Notes: generated by a model from the sequence alone, not told the origin. DNA of 64,000 nucleotides from Corallium rubrum (GCA_964035015.1 CAXIUP010000099.1:181001-245000); one strand, 5' to 3'; positions 10,830 to 21,395 are shown, counted from the first letter of the stretch. Made by a program: numbers and translations.

Positions 10830-12866
10830 AATATATGTTATCAAATCCACAACTTGCGCAGTTCGAATAGCAGGGTACTGGTAACTAACCTGTTAAATTA
10901 TTCATATTATTTAAATTTACGTCAGCAAATTATAATTTATAAATTCGGTTGGATTACGAAATAGTTTTTCAACGATCAAGACGAAAGAAATCTTTGCCAG
11001 AAAAAATGGTTTCAGCTAAAATGTACATTAATATCACAATGGAAAAAGACCAAAGCAAGAAGGCTAAGAAGAGATGTGGCAGCGAGAAGAAGACAACAAT
11101 AAATACGACTTAAAACCACTGAAAAAAGCCTAAAAATTAATACGATAAAGACCGAAAACGATGCTGACCGAAATGTAACTGAAAGAAGAAGGATATGTCC
11201 TGAAACTGTTCAAAGCCGGTAAAGAATTTTGCTGTGGTGTATTCTACATAACTCGAGAGGGAACGATTAAGAAATTTTGATACAAACGGCTTTTTAGATC
11301 ATGAAGAGAACTGAATGATCCCTTGTCATATTTATGGGTCAACAACGAAAAAAGTAATAAGCCGCTAACGAGAAAAACAATCCGAAAAGAGTAGACTGAA
11401 TTGACAGTGTTTGTGGTGACAAAAACAGAAGAAGTTTAACGGTAGGAGATTCGTATTTACCAGTTTAGCTAAGTTAAAATGGAAGAAATCCTGAAAATGA
11501 AAATGGATAAAAATAATATATTGTCTAGAGTTGTCAGTTGAACGCTACTGAGGACGTTGACATTGTGTCTTTTCTTGGCTACTGTTATATCTATTTTTGG
11601 ATGAAAATTTGTCATTTGGTTCATCTCGTTTCGTTTTTTTTTAATATTGACTTTGCATGTTCATTCGGTGTAACTTTCTGGGATGTTTTCTGAGCTGTGT
11701 GTCATTAATACAACAAAAAACAGAAATTAGGGGGATGGAGGAGGGAGTGGGGTTAAAAATGCATATAAAGCGGGCGAGGGGTTGTTGCGTTCATGTATTT
11801 CTAGTAATATTTTATATTTCGAACAGCGGTTCGCAGATTTGGACATTTAGTTAACGAGTTTTACTTAACGGAGAAACTTGAACTATACATCAAATGAAAG
11901 CTCATTCAACATGTGATAACATACGTACACAATATATTTTAGTGATGAGTAGTTCTAAAATTACTAGCCATCTTGTTCCAGAACTGACAAGATGCCGTGC
12001 GCAAATATTATTCCATGACACTTCACACTCACCTCTTTTCTCCTCGGAATCATTCATGATCAACTGAAGTCGTCAACATGAAAGCCCATCGGCATGAGAG
12101 TTCAAAATATCACAGCCCTGCATTAAATAACTATATACTAGAAATACATGAACGCAACAACCCCCCGCCAGCTTTATATGCATTTTTTAACACCCCCCGC
12201 CCTCTCCCCTCCCCTAATCAATTCTGTTTTTTGTTGTATTAATGAACACAGATCAGAAAACATCGCAGAAAATTAGTTAGTTCATCTGTAGTCGTGTATT
12301 GATACACCGAAAGAACATGCAATGTCAATATTAAAAAGAAAAAACCGAGATGAACCAAATGACAAATTTTCATTTAAAAAATATATAAACAGTGGCCAAG
12401 AAAAGACACAAATCACACAATGTCAACGTCCTAGCGTTGAAAGACAATTCTAGACATTATATTATTTATATTAATTTTCATTTTCAAGATTTCTTCCGTT
12501 TTAACTCAGCTAAACTGTTAAATACGAATCTCCTACCGTCAAACTTTCTTCTGCTTTTGTGACCACAAACACCGCCAATTCAGTCTACTCTTTTCGGATT
12601 GTTTTTCTCGTTCGCGCCTTATTACTTTTTTCGTTGTTGACACATAAATATGACAAGGCATCATTCAGTTCTCTTCATGATCTAAAAAGCCGATTGTTTC
12701 AAAATTTCTTCATCGTTCCCTCTCGAGTTATGTAGAATACACCAGATCAAAATTCTTTACCGGGTTTGAACAGTTTCAGGACACATCCTTCTTTCAGTTA
12801 CATTTCGGACGGCATCGTATTCGGTCTTTATCGTGTTAATTTTTAAGCTTTTTCCAGTGGTTTTAA

Positions 12867-13382
12867 GGGGGTCCCATACAAAAAAGTACGAAATTCATCA
12901 ATTTTTTATTTTTGAATAATTTCAATCTTTGAAGCCTACTTAATCATCTCTATTACGTTTTATTACTGAAGCGGGAACAAAAAAGCTAATTTCTCTATTA
13001 TTTCGTGAGTGTTTACCTCAACCGCGTGGGAAAAGTACTGGGAACGAGTTTGTTTTTCGTTACTAGAGCGTAGATTGAGCAAGACGTATTTTGTACGTTC
13101 CTGTTGTGTTAAAGTCTGAAGAGGACTTAACTATGTAACCAGTTGGGTAAAGACATCATAAAGTCTCGTAAAGACATCATAAAGACATCATAAAGTCCGT
13201 CTCGTAGCAAGTAAAAATGTTTAAATTTTACTTCATATATGTGAATTAGGTGTATTGAAGTATTGCTCTAGTATTTCGAAATGTTTGAATTGTGACTTGG
13301 TTTTAGGGTTTTATATAAATGTTTATTTATGGTTGCATTGGGGGCCTTAATAGAGAAAAAAATTTTTTTGTATAGGACCCCC
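12867..13382. mobile_element. 516-bp TTAA-target element
   Basis: The ends are GGGGGTCCCATACAAAAAA and TTTTTTGTATAGGACCCCC, flanked by TTAA at 12863-12866 and 13383-13386. The mirror copy of the host sequence at about 11100-11120 lacks the insert and has one TTAA (11110-11113), a clean empty site. TTAA duplication is typical of piggyBac and Kolobok elements. No open frame, so it is non-autonomous. Confidence 0.85.
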
Positions 13383-13641
13383 TTAAGTCGTATTTATTGT
13401 TGTCTTTTTCTCGCTGCCACATCTCTTGTTAGCCTTCTTTCTTTGGTCTTTTTTCATGGTAATATATTAATGTACATTTTAGCTAAAACCATTTTTCCGT
13501 CATGATAGTTGAAAAACTATTTCGTAATCCAACCGAACTTATAAACTATAATTTGCTGACGTAAATTTAAATAATTTGAATAATTTAACAGGTTAGTTAC
13601 CAGTACCCTGCTATTCGAACTGCGCAAGTTGTGGATTTGAT

Positions 13642-13644
<3 letters not shown>

Positions 13645-13700
<56 letters not shown>

Positions 13701-13768
13701 ATCTCGCAGAATTTATTTCCCACTTCCGTGTAATTTCGCGTGTACTCCACGCGTGTCGAGATTAGCAT
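13645..13768 (+). repeat. TA tract plus partial GC-repeat module
   Basis: (TA)n to about 13697, then TTTCGCGTGTACTCCACGCG and TGTCGAGATTAGCA. It stops before the GC-rich hairpin, where the mirror arm starting at 13765 takes over. Confidence 0.7.
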
Positions 13769-14529
13769 AAAAATATCAAGTTGAGAGCGTCTGATGCGAT
13801 ATTTTGCAGAAACGCCAGGCCTAAGTTACTATTTAAAAGGGGTTAGCCAATGGGACTTTTGCGTACATTCTGTACGGATAAGTCCAAAAAGTTACTACTT
13901 CAGTAGCAGGCTCTCTTTCAACTCCGCCCACTCCGCGCCCATGCTTCCCAGAGAGCCTGCTTCGCAGGCTAGTCAGAGATGTAATCAAGGGAGCATGCCA
14001 GACTGACCTGTGTTTCTTCTTTGTTCGGAGTTCACAGTGAACTCTATATATACCTGGAAGGCTGACTCCCAATCAAAAAGTGAGGCAAAACATGGCGGCA
14101 ATGGGGAATTTTTGGACGTCAGTTCTAGGCCCCTACGCGGTCATCTTGGATGTCGGTCTTAGACTCTTAGTCTTTTTTCGCGATCGAACCACTCAATACT
14201 TTACGGGAACTGCGTATGTGTTGACCCATTGGCACAAATTCAAATTCAAATTGAATATAGAATTTTGACATAAATGTTCTTAACTTGCTTCTGCTTAATT
14301 TCTATTTGTTGATGCTTGTGTCTTTCTCACTTCCAACTCGAGTTTCAACTATATTTCGACTAGATGTTTTTAGACATTGTGGCTTTTCTTGGCCATTGTT
14401 TATATATTATATATTTTTGCATGAAAATTTGTCATTTGCTTCATCTCGTTGTTTTTTTTTAATATTGACTTTGCATGTTCTTTCGGTGTCTCAATACATG
14501 ACTACAGATGAACCTTGCTAACTAATTTT

Positions 14530-14650
14530 CTGGGATGTTTTCTGATCTGTGTGTCATTTATAATACAACAAAAAACAGAAATTAGGGGGGGGGGGATAAA
14601 AAATGCATATAAAGCGGGCGAGGGGTTGTTGCGTTCATGTATTTCTAGTT
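14530..14650 (+). repeat. Dispersed terminal repeat with G-run
   Basis: Resembles 11690-11808: CAACAAAAAACAGAAATTAG, a run of about 12 G, then GCATATAAAGCGGGCGAGGG and GTTCATGTATTTCTAGTT. The preceding ~180 bp (14350-14529) also matches 11570-11690. Confidence 0.7.
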
Positions 14651-14787
14651 AGAAGTATAATATGGGGGCATTTCACTCGATTACATATAGCATGTTCTAG
14701 GGATTTTTGGTGAAGGAAAATTCGAGTGTAGAATATATACATTTTAAGACCAAACCGGGACCAGTTGCGAAAAATGCAACTACACAG

Positions 14788-14862
14788 GCCTTCCGGCAGG
14801 AATTGAAACCACGACCTTGCGATTCTAGTGCGATAGCTCTGACCACTGAGCCACGGAGGCCG
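14788..14862 (-). tRNA. tRNA-like sequence in repeat
   Basis: On the minus strand it has acceptor-like GGCCTCCG and an A box TGGCTCAGTGGTCAGAG. The anticodon-loop position carries CTAGAAT, and the T loop is TTCAATT. This copy has an extra T in the T arm and a changed anticodon stem, so it is probably not functional. It is a tRNA-derived repeat unit. Confidence 0.45.
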
Positions 14863-15112
14863 TTGCCGAGAGCTTGATCGCGAGTTCTGTATACATTAAG
14901 GTGGTAATGCCAGGAGAGAATTGGGTTTATTAGAAGGTCCCGTTTTGGTCTTAAAATGTGGATATTCTACACTCGAATTTTGCTTCACCAAAAATCCCTA
15001 GAACATGCTAAGTAATCGAGTGAAATGCCCAATATTACTTCTAATAAACCCAATTCTCTCCTGGCATTACCACCTTAATGTATACAGAACTCGCGATCAA
15101 GCTCTCGGTAAC

Positions 15113-15186
15113 GGCCTCCGTGGCTCAATGGTCAGAGCATTGCACTAGAATCGCAAGGTTGTGCGTTCAATTCCTACCGGAAGGCC
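15113..15186 (+). tRNA. tRNA-like sequence in repeat
   Basis: GGCCTCCGTGGCTCAATGG starts the unit, with A and B boxes at tRNA spacing and a loop CTAGAAT. The 3' acceptor strand CCGGAAGG pairs imperfectly with the 5' end. A repeat-borne tRNA relic is the best reading. Confidence 0.45.
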
Positions 15187-15487
15187 TGTGTAGTTTCATT
15201 TTTCGCAACTGGTCCCGGTTTGGTCTTAAAATGTATATATTCTACACTCGAATTTTCCTTCACCAAAAATCCCTAGAACATTTACCAAAGATGCGAGCAA
15301 TAGTGTCGATCATTTGAAAACCATTAACAGCCTGGGAAGATTTCTACCAAATCTCAGCTTCATTTGTATAAATAAAATATACTTTAGAAATACTGAGATC
15401 AGTTGCTAAATCAATTATGGCTCAAGTTCTCTCTCTCTATATATAATTGCAACACCGATCGTCAGAGAGAAACGTGGCTCGTTCTCT

Positions 15488-15515
15488 CTGACGAAGGGCC
15501 TTCGCTCGAAACGTT
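15488..15515 (+). ncRNA. Hammerhead-ribozyme-like core
   Basis: CTGACGA, then a 13-nt segment able to form stem II (AGGGCCTTCGCTC), then GAAACGTT. CUGANGA plus stem II plus GAAA is the hammerhead catalytic core, and such type I cores with a very short stem III are known in Penelope-like elements. Stem I was not verified. No retroelement protein is seen beside it, so it may be a solo remnant. Confidence 0.45.
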
Positions 15516-15721
15516 AGACTTCAACGTTCTCTGTTTCGGCAGTATATCTAACCTTACTATATTTTAATTGACATATAGCTATAGCTTAACTCTGATAATG
15601 GAGTTGGTTGAATTGACGTGATAAGACATCGCGCGACGCCACGAACTATATAAGTTGAAACAGTTAAAAATCTTTTTTTTTATATTAAAAATGTAACATT
15701 ATAAAACCGAGTCAATGCAAA

Positions 15722-15890
15722 TAATAGACCTTTCCGCATGAATTCCGTGGATAACACGCTGAGAGATTTGATTGGCTCTCGCAAAACTTCGGACATCCAA
15801 AACTTCGGACAAACATTGGACATTAGCCAATCAGATTTGTCAAAAAGAAAGATCACGTGATCCGTTCACTTCATGCGGAAAGATCTATTA
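15722..15890. mobile_element. 169-bp MITE
   Basis: The ends TAATAGACCTTTCCGCATGA and its near-complement ending GCGGAAAGATCTATTA form a ~20-bp terminal inverted repeat. Inside are repeated AAAACTTCGGACA and ATTGGC/GCCAAT motifs. No open frame. Confidence 0.75.
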
Positions 15891-16160
15891 CTGACGTGGA
15901 ATTTCGAAACCTATTCGAGGGTGTGGTCACTAGTGTACCTTAATTCATTCCTGCATCGATTCTCTTTGATGTACTGCGGTTATAATATATAGGTAAGTTA
16001 CCTTGCATATTAAATGACCTACTATATTGCTTTGAAACTGCGTCTAGAATACAATTTTTTGTTAAATAACGACGAATATATATCATCTATATCATGGATG
16101 AACTAAGTAGTTTAGTTACTCTCAGTAACTAACCCTTACTTTTCCATCGGTGTCTTTTCC

Positions 16161-16737
16161 TTAAAGGACATTGGCAACAAAAAATAAGTTTGTATATAAT
16201 TTGAAAGAACTCATTAAATTGTAATAGAAGATCTTTAACAATTTTTTCGTATCTTTCTTGAAACTGTGCACATAAAAACGCCTTAATGCGACACTGAACA
16301 TTTCATAACTGATGCTGCTAGTTTGTAAACATACTGTACCCAGCTCCTGACGTCGGAGCCCATCTCATTTACATATTAAACGAATAGGCGAGTTTCAGGG
16401 TGTTGCGCGCGCATCGTTTTGCAAAGAAATTGGCGGGCTCTCTACAAAGTAAGCAATGGAAAACAGACTTGCTAGCGAGCCAACAACAGCAGAATAACAG
16501 TGTTAAACATCCAGAAACTGTATCTATACTTTGTTTATTTTAAACGGTATGTTTAATTTGAGTGGAGCTTGCCAGTCTTTTTTTAAAAATGACGCGCGCG
16601 CAGCACCCTGAAACTCGCCTATTGAAATATCTTGCAAACGAAGAAAGACTCGAAAAAGTTTTAAAAGATCTTCTATTACAATTTTACGAGATCTTTCAAA
16701 TTATACAAACTTAATTTTTGTTGCCAATGTCCTTTAA
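16161..16737. mobile_element. TTAA-flanked MITE
   Basis: TTAA at 16161-16164 and 16734-16737 bracket AGGACATTGGCAACAAAAA and TTTTTGTTGCCAATGTCCT. The inverted arms extend for about 100 bp on each side (AATTGTAATAGAAGATCTTT and its inverse). The middle has GCGCGCAGCACCCTGAAACT and its inverse form. Non-coding, probably piggyBac/Kolobok-derived by target choice. Confidence 0.8.
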
Positions 16738-17001
16738 GTAAGATACATAAGACTTGAAAGTCGGATGCCGCCCAGACATGGGTAACAAAGTAAAGATCTG
16801 ACGTTTCTAGCGGAAACTAATCTCGGTAGTTTACCACATTTTCACTTTGCCCTTTTCGCATGCTTCTTTTGGAGTCAAAATGCTTATAATGAAAAGATTT
16901 TCCAGAAGTTGTTTTCTTCACTGCTTGTCGGAGTTTGATAGTTGGAGTAATTTAATAATTCATCTAGTGAATGTCCTTCAAGCTAATTTATTTCGCTTCT
17001 A

Positions 17002-17222
17002 AGGCTACGTTCAAACGCAACTTTTTCTAGGCGTTTTCAAAAAAATCTGCGTCCACACGAGAGCAGGAAAACGGCGTTTTCAAAAATTTCCTCTTTGGAG
17101 ACCGTCTTCGAAAAGTCCCGTTTTTGATAACCGCTGCATCGTTTACGTGTGGACGGAAGGCCCATCCGCAACAATAAAGTTGCGTTTTGAAAAAAATCCG
17201 GATACGTGTGAACGTATAGCCT
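17002..17222. mobile_element. ~220-bp hAT-like MITE
   Basis: AGGCTACGTTCAAACGCAAC at the left and GTGTGAACGTATAGCCT at the right form imperfect inverted ends. GCGTTTTCAAAAA repeats occur on both strands inside. This end type is common among hAT-derived MITEs. Confidence 0.6.
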
Positions 17223-17626
17223 AAGTTTACTCAGTTTTCTGAGTTTTCGACTAGAAGTCGGTAACTAAACTAAAGCCGTTAGTTATCTCGGACATTAAAC
17301 CCAAACGTCGCTATTGGACGACTGCTCTATATACAGAAAATACAATGCGTTCAGTATAGACCCTTTTAATAAGTATAGGAATACGTAATTTTCACCCTAT
17401 GACGTCAAATTCTTTTCAATTTCGTTTATTGTCTTAGCTTTTGTATATTTTCAATAGAATTCAAAAAGTTGAAAATGACGTCAAGTGGGGAAAATGACGT
17501 AGTACTCTGCACTTATTTACCCTTTATAGGCCAGGTTTCCGGGAGCTCTCCCCTTGCATGACGAGTAAAGTCGTCTGGTGTTAGCCAGAGTAAACTTTAA
17601 TTTGGGTACAAGAGTAACCTTTAATT

Positions 17627-17722
17627 TGGGTACAAGAAGTAAATTTTTATATCACGCCGAAAGCCCATCCCATCACTCCTTCTTTGTTGTCTGAAATTTT
17701 CGGAGCTAGATAGTTATCTACT
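17627..17722. repeat. Inverted partner of 20227-20310
   Basis: TACAAGAAGTAAATTTTTAT, then ATCACGCCGAAA, CTCCTTCTTTG and GAGCTA, is mirrored at 20227-20310. One arm lies outside and the other inside the mariner remnant, so the arrangement is not simple nesting. Confidence 0.6.
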
Positions 17723-18064
17723 CGCGTCCTGGAGTCATTTAATTAGGCAACATCAAAATTTGAACTTAATTATGTCCAAATTATGCAAATTATCTACGCT
17801 ACCTACAGATTTTGAAAAAATACAGGGTGTCCCAAGCGAATGTCGCCCATCCCGTTTTTGGCCACAGCTTTGTTTGAGTGCGGAATACAAGTTCGAACAC
17901 ATATGCATGTGAAAACTGAACACAGGGAATAAAGTTTGATTACAAATGAAGCAATGCGGCATCAAATCATGTGGGGTTGCTTGGGGTAATCACAATGCTC
18001 ATGAGAGTTCCATGCACATGTTTGCCATGTAGGCAGAAGTGCATTTTACTTCATCCGTCTTAAG

Positions 18065-18301
18065 ATGGTTGGACAACAATTCACTCCCGAGGAAAGAGCA
18101 TTCATGGTACTTTTCTATCATGAAACAAGAAGCTCAGCAAGGACAAGGGAAGCCTTTAGGAGAAGATTTCCAAATCTTGACTTAGCATACATAATTTGGA
18201 CAAGTTCAAATTTTGATGTTGCCCCTTTAAATCACTACAGGAAGCGAGTACATAACTACTTTTATTATATGGCAAGTGTTTCTGAGCGGTCCGTCTACTA
18301 A
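18065..18301 (+). pseudogene. Truncated mariner transposase N terminus (DUF4817 HTH)
   Basis: The first ~40 residues read MVGQQFTPEERAFMVLFYHE..REAFRRRFPN. This is the helix-turn-helix start of DUF4817-bearing mariner transposases (family recalled, not searched). Homology ends by about residue 60, where the terminal repeat of the recombinase element at 18261 interrupts it. No DDE/D catalytic domain remains between 18301 and 20370, so the gene is dead. Confidence 0.7.
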
Positions 18302-18452
18302 AATAGAGCATTTTGATTGGTTCCTGAGCGGTCGGAAACCAACAGTACGGACCGCTCAGGTTTGGCGGGAAATTTTGGATTTTAAATCTTTGACAAGTTT
18401 TTTTATATCTTTTTAAAAAAATTTTGTTTTGTGAAACGGTTTTAAGTTTGAA

Positions 18453-19845
18453 ATGTCTGAGAGTGAGGAGGACCCAAATGCTTTTTATTATCCGGAAGAA
18501 GATAATGTTTTGGGAAGTTTAAACGAAACAAACACTGAAGAAATCCGCGACGTCAACACAAACATGAATGAATTCAGCAATTTTATCGCCGACCAACAGC
18601 CAAAAAGTACAAAACAGAAGACAAAGTACGATTTACAAACTTGGTATAACTTTTGTGAACAAAAAAACGAGATGAGAAAAGTAGAAGATATACCTTTTGA
18701 ACAGTTGAACCTTTTCCTTTGCTCATTCTTCAAAGATGTAACGAAAAAAAATGGCGAAGTCTACGAACCCTCAACTTTGACTTCTTTTCAACGAAGTATC
18801 CAACGGTATCTCAACAGCAAGGGATCTCCGGCAAACTTGCTGAAGGGGGATGAATTTAAATTGTCCCGAGAAGTCCTAAAGTCGAAGAAAAAGAAGCTGG
18901 TCGTCGACCACGGAAAAGGGAACCGTCCGAAAGCCACTCGAGTATTGAGCGAGGTCGAGGAAGACAAGCTTTTTGCCGAAGGAGAGTTTGGTTCTCGAAA
19001 TCCCGTTGCTTTACAGCGCACTGTTTGGTGGTTGTTGGCTTTGCATTTTGGGTTCAGAGCCAGAGATGAGTCTCGACGTCTTCTGTGGGGTGACGTTTCG
19101 TTGGAAAACGACCCTGAAACTGGCAACGAAATCCTTGTTTGGAAAACAGAAAGAGGATCCAAGACGAGTCTTCTGGACGTCGTGCGTTTTATCCCACTGC
19201 CCAAGCAACTGGCAATGAACGCTGCCCGGTGATGTATTATAAAATGTTCAAAAGCCACCGTCCTTTGCTAATGAATCAGCCTGAATCTCCTTTCTACTTG
19301 GCCATCAAACACCAGCGAAATCCAAACGATAACATTTGGTACAAGAGATCCCCATTGGGAAAGAATGAAATCGGCAAGCTGCTCTCGAAAGCTGCTCAAA
19401 ACGCTGGTCTGCCTGGACGAGTTACCAATCATTCCGTTCGCAAAACCTGTATCTCAAGGCTTCTAGATTCAGATGTACTTGTCAACTTTGTTGCTCAGTT
19501 AAGTGGTCATCACAACCTGAAAAGTCTCGATGCGTACAAATCAGCGTCAACCCAACACCAGCGAAAGATGTCATTTGCACTAAGTCGCACGGAAAACACC
19601 GAGCCATCAACTGTCAGCTCAAGTTCCACCATGAGTTCGGTCGTAGATATCCAACACAAACCAAACCAAACCAAAGCATCACAAAAAATGTAGAAGAAGC
19701 TGGTATTTTCCATGGGGCTACGTTTGAAAACTGCTCTTTCAATATCCAGGTTATGAGCGGCCCAGTTACTCAAACGCCTTCGAAAACTGAATGCATCCAC
19801 AAGCGGCGCCGGCTGTTTATTGAATCCGACAGCGAAGACGAATAA
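18453..19845 (+). pseudogene. Crypton/DUF3504-type tyrosine recombinase, frameshifted
   Basis: The start ATG at 18453 gives MSESEEDPNAFYYPEED.. An N-terminal DNA-binding-like region follows (KYDLQTWYNFCEQ.., LNLFLCSFFKDV), then a catalytic region. LHFGFRARDESRRLLWGD holds the first catalytic Arg, NHSVRKTC the H-x-x-R, SGHHN the second His and LDAYKS the nucleophilic Tyr. The order matches tyrosine recombinases of the DUF3504/Crypton group. The frame is broken near 19165 (WKTERGSKT to SGRRAFYPTAQ) and again in the A-run near 19688. After that break a third frame reads GATFENCSFNIQ and ends RRRLFIESDSEDE at 19845. All catalytic residues survive, so the decay looks recent. Sequencing error or an undetected intron are alternatives. 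The protein would cut and rejoin DNA at element ends. Confidence 0.8.
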
Positions 19846-20068
19846 ATTAAAAGCATTTTTGAACATTTTGTTCTTTTTTTTTTTGGTAGCCAATAACATT
19901 TTAGAGAACAATTTTTTAGCTGGCTTCCTTCGCTGTTCTTAAATTAATTAACCATTTACCGGCTTTATTGACAATGTTGAATTTTTGTAAACAAGTTCTG
20001 TTTTTATTAAATATCATTTAAGAAGCAATTTAAATTTCTGTTTTTGCTTTTGCCATATAATAAATAGC

Positions 20069-20229
20069 TTATTGACTGAGCTTGTTCGCTCCGTACAGGA
20101 GGATACTGCACGGTCTCGTTCTTTTTTCGCTTGTTTGTGGACCTCGCCTACGGCTCGGTCCACAAACAAGCGAAAAAAGAACTCGACCGTGCAGTATCCT
20201 CCTGTACGGACCTCTCGCTCAGTCAATAA
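20069..20229. repeat. 161-bp palindrome with CCTACGG centre
   Basis: TTATTGACTGAGC at the left pairs with GCTCAGTCAATAA at the right, and arms of ~76 bp pair almost throughout. The centre (20141-20161) reads ACCTCGCCTACGGCTCGGTCC. It lies just outside the recombinase element's right terminal repeat. It could be a recombination site, a replication or transcription stop, or a separate insertion. Confidence 0.85.
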
Positions 20230-20558
20230 CATATATAGCTCTGATAATTTTAGACCACAAAGAAGGAGGGATGTGTTTTCGGCGTGATATAAAAATTTAC
20301 TTCTTGTACAATAATTAAAGAAGGTGTACCTCATAAATGGATGGAGGGCATTTTTTTGGGACACCCTGTATTTTTGGTTTAATGGAGCAATCAACCAATA
20401 GCATCGTTGCTTTATAAATATTAATGAACGTAAAACAAAAGATTGTGCACCTTATTTGCCACCCTCAACCTAAATTGTAGCTCATTGTTAACCGCTTTGA
20501 CGTTCGTCGCGTCTCCAGACAATATAATTCTACGGACTATGCGCAAAACGACGAATAT

Positions 20559-20927
20559 AAGGGGCCGTTTACATGAATCCGGATTGACTTTCAATCCAGA
20601 TTGAAATGCGAAGTCAAACTGTGTTTACATGTGAATTGGATTTCTGGATTGAAACCCGCATGAAATCTGAAATCCGTAAATATTAGAAAACACGCATGCA
20701 TTGTTTGTTCTATTCAGCTGTCACGTTTTTCATTCCGGAATGAAACTCACACCGCCTTTACATGATTCTGGTACGAAATTTCAATCCGGAATGAGATTTC
20801 AATCCGGAATGAGAACCGGGATTGAACTCCATCCGGAATGAGCTAATCTCAATCCGGATTCATGATCAGAAGCGGAATGAGTTCAATCCGGATTGAAACT
20901 CAATCCGGATTCATGTAAACGGCCCCT
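20559..20927. mobile_element. MITE with AGGGGCCG ends
   Basis: GGGGCCGTTTACATGAATCC at the left and GGATTCATGTAAACGGCCCC at the right are perfect inverses. Many internal AATCCGGATTGA/AATCCGGAATGAG motifs on both strands make a repeat-rich body. No coding capacity. Confidence 0.85.
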
Positions 20928-21395
20928 AACTGTAATGAGTGAAGGCGAACATCATGCATGAAAGCAATTCATTTTAGTATTCAGACGAGAAAAACTGCAG
21001 AAAATAATACTGGTCCAGTGTTTTGACGAAGTTGAAAGAAAGGAAGACAGGAAATACATGATTTATTTTGTAATAAAAAGTACCATATAATAAACTACTA
21101 TAATAACGATAAATGGGGCTGGAGAGCAAGTATTTATACCAAAGAACTGCCGACGCCGAAGGCTGAGGAAACTTGTGAATTGTTAATATGTCGAGAAAAG
21201 CGGATAAAAACAAATTTTTTCGCGTGTACGAAGCTTTTAGTGCCAGCCCGGTTAGGTGAGCCAGTTGGTTGTAATATCCATTATCCAACTTGTATGTATA
21301 CATATACGTTTTATATGAACGATAAGGCTGAACGCAACAAGGAAAGTTGGCAGGGCGTTTCCTATCCTACTCCCCCATCTGAAAATTCGTATTAG

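Larger units (their letters stand above)
9422..13973. repeat. Large nested inverted-repeat structure
   Basis: Several inverted pairs interlock. 9422-9632 mirrors 13765-13973 (outer ends TAGCCTGCGAAGCAGGCT). 9640-9953 mirrors 11809-12136 (start TTCTCCTCGGAATCATTC region). 10850-11570 mirrors 12430-13640. 11570-11808 mirrors 12138-12430. Inserted pieces are a self-palindrome (9955-10352), a GC-rich repeat (10353-10410), a palindrome-ended element (10451-10829), a TTAA element (12867-13382) and a TA tract (13645-13697). The arms differ by many substitutions and small gaps, so they are not simple assembly mirror artefacts. No long open frame exists in it. Confidence 0.75.
14655..15285. repeat. 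Palindromic pair of tRNA-bearing repeats
   Basis: Two inverted copies of a ~300-bp unit meet near 14970. Each has ACTCGATTAC-like ends, GAATTTTCCTTCACC, a central tRNA-like block and GAGAGAATTGGGTTTATTAG. A second locus with the same pairing is at 35811-36478. Confidence 0.75.
18261..20229 (+). mobile_element. Tyrosine-recombinase element with terminal repeats and end palindrome (P3)
   Basis: TTTATTATATGGCAA (18261-18275) and its inverse TTGCCATATAATAAA (20050-20064) bracket a DUF3504/Crypton-type gene. Near the left end is a hairpin (CTGAGCGGTCCGT..ACGGACCGCTCAG, 18283-18360) with ATTGG at 18316-18320. Four bases beyond the right repeat lies a 161-bp palindrome (20069-20229) centred on CTCGCCTACGGCTCG. 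Its outer arm (CTGAGC..CTCCGTAC / GTACGGACC..GCTCAG) repeats the left hairpin. Published Cryptons generally lack terminal inverted repeats, so this layout is odd. It sits inside a mariner transposase gene. Confidence 0.7.
17821..20370 (+). mobile_element. Mariner-type (DUF4817) transposon remnant with insert
   Basis: The left end TACAGGGTGTCCCAAGCGAA is matched by TTTGGGACACCCTGTA at 20355-20370. The similarity continues inward (ATG..GCCC..CATCC), giving ~30-bp terminal inverted repeats with TA at each edge. Such ends go with mariner elements whose transposase starts with a DUF4817 helix-turn-helix. That domain is present at 18065-18301. The catalytic part is missing, replaced by the recombinase element starting at 18261. 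Confidence 0.7.

Noticed and set aside
18488-19258. Minus-strand frames opposite the recombinase
   Set aside because: Shadows of the recombinase coding strand. The plus-strand frame carries the catalytic motifs.
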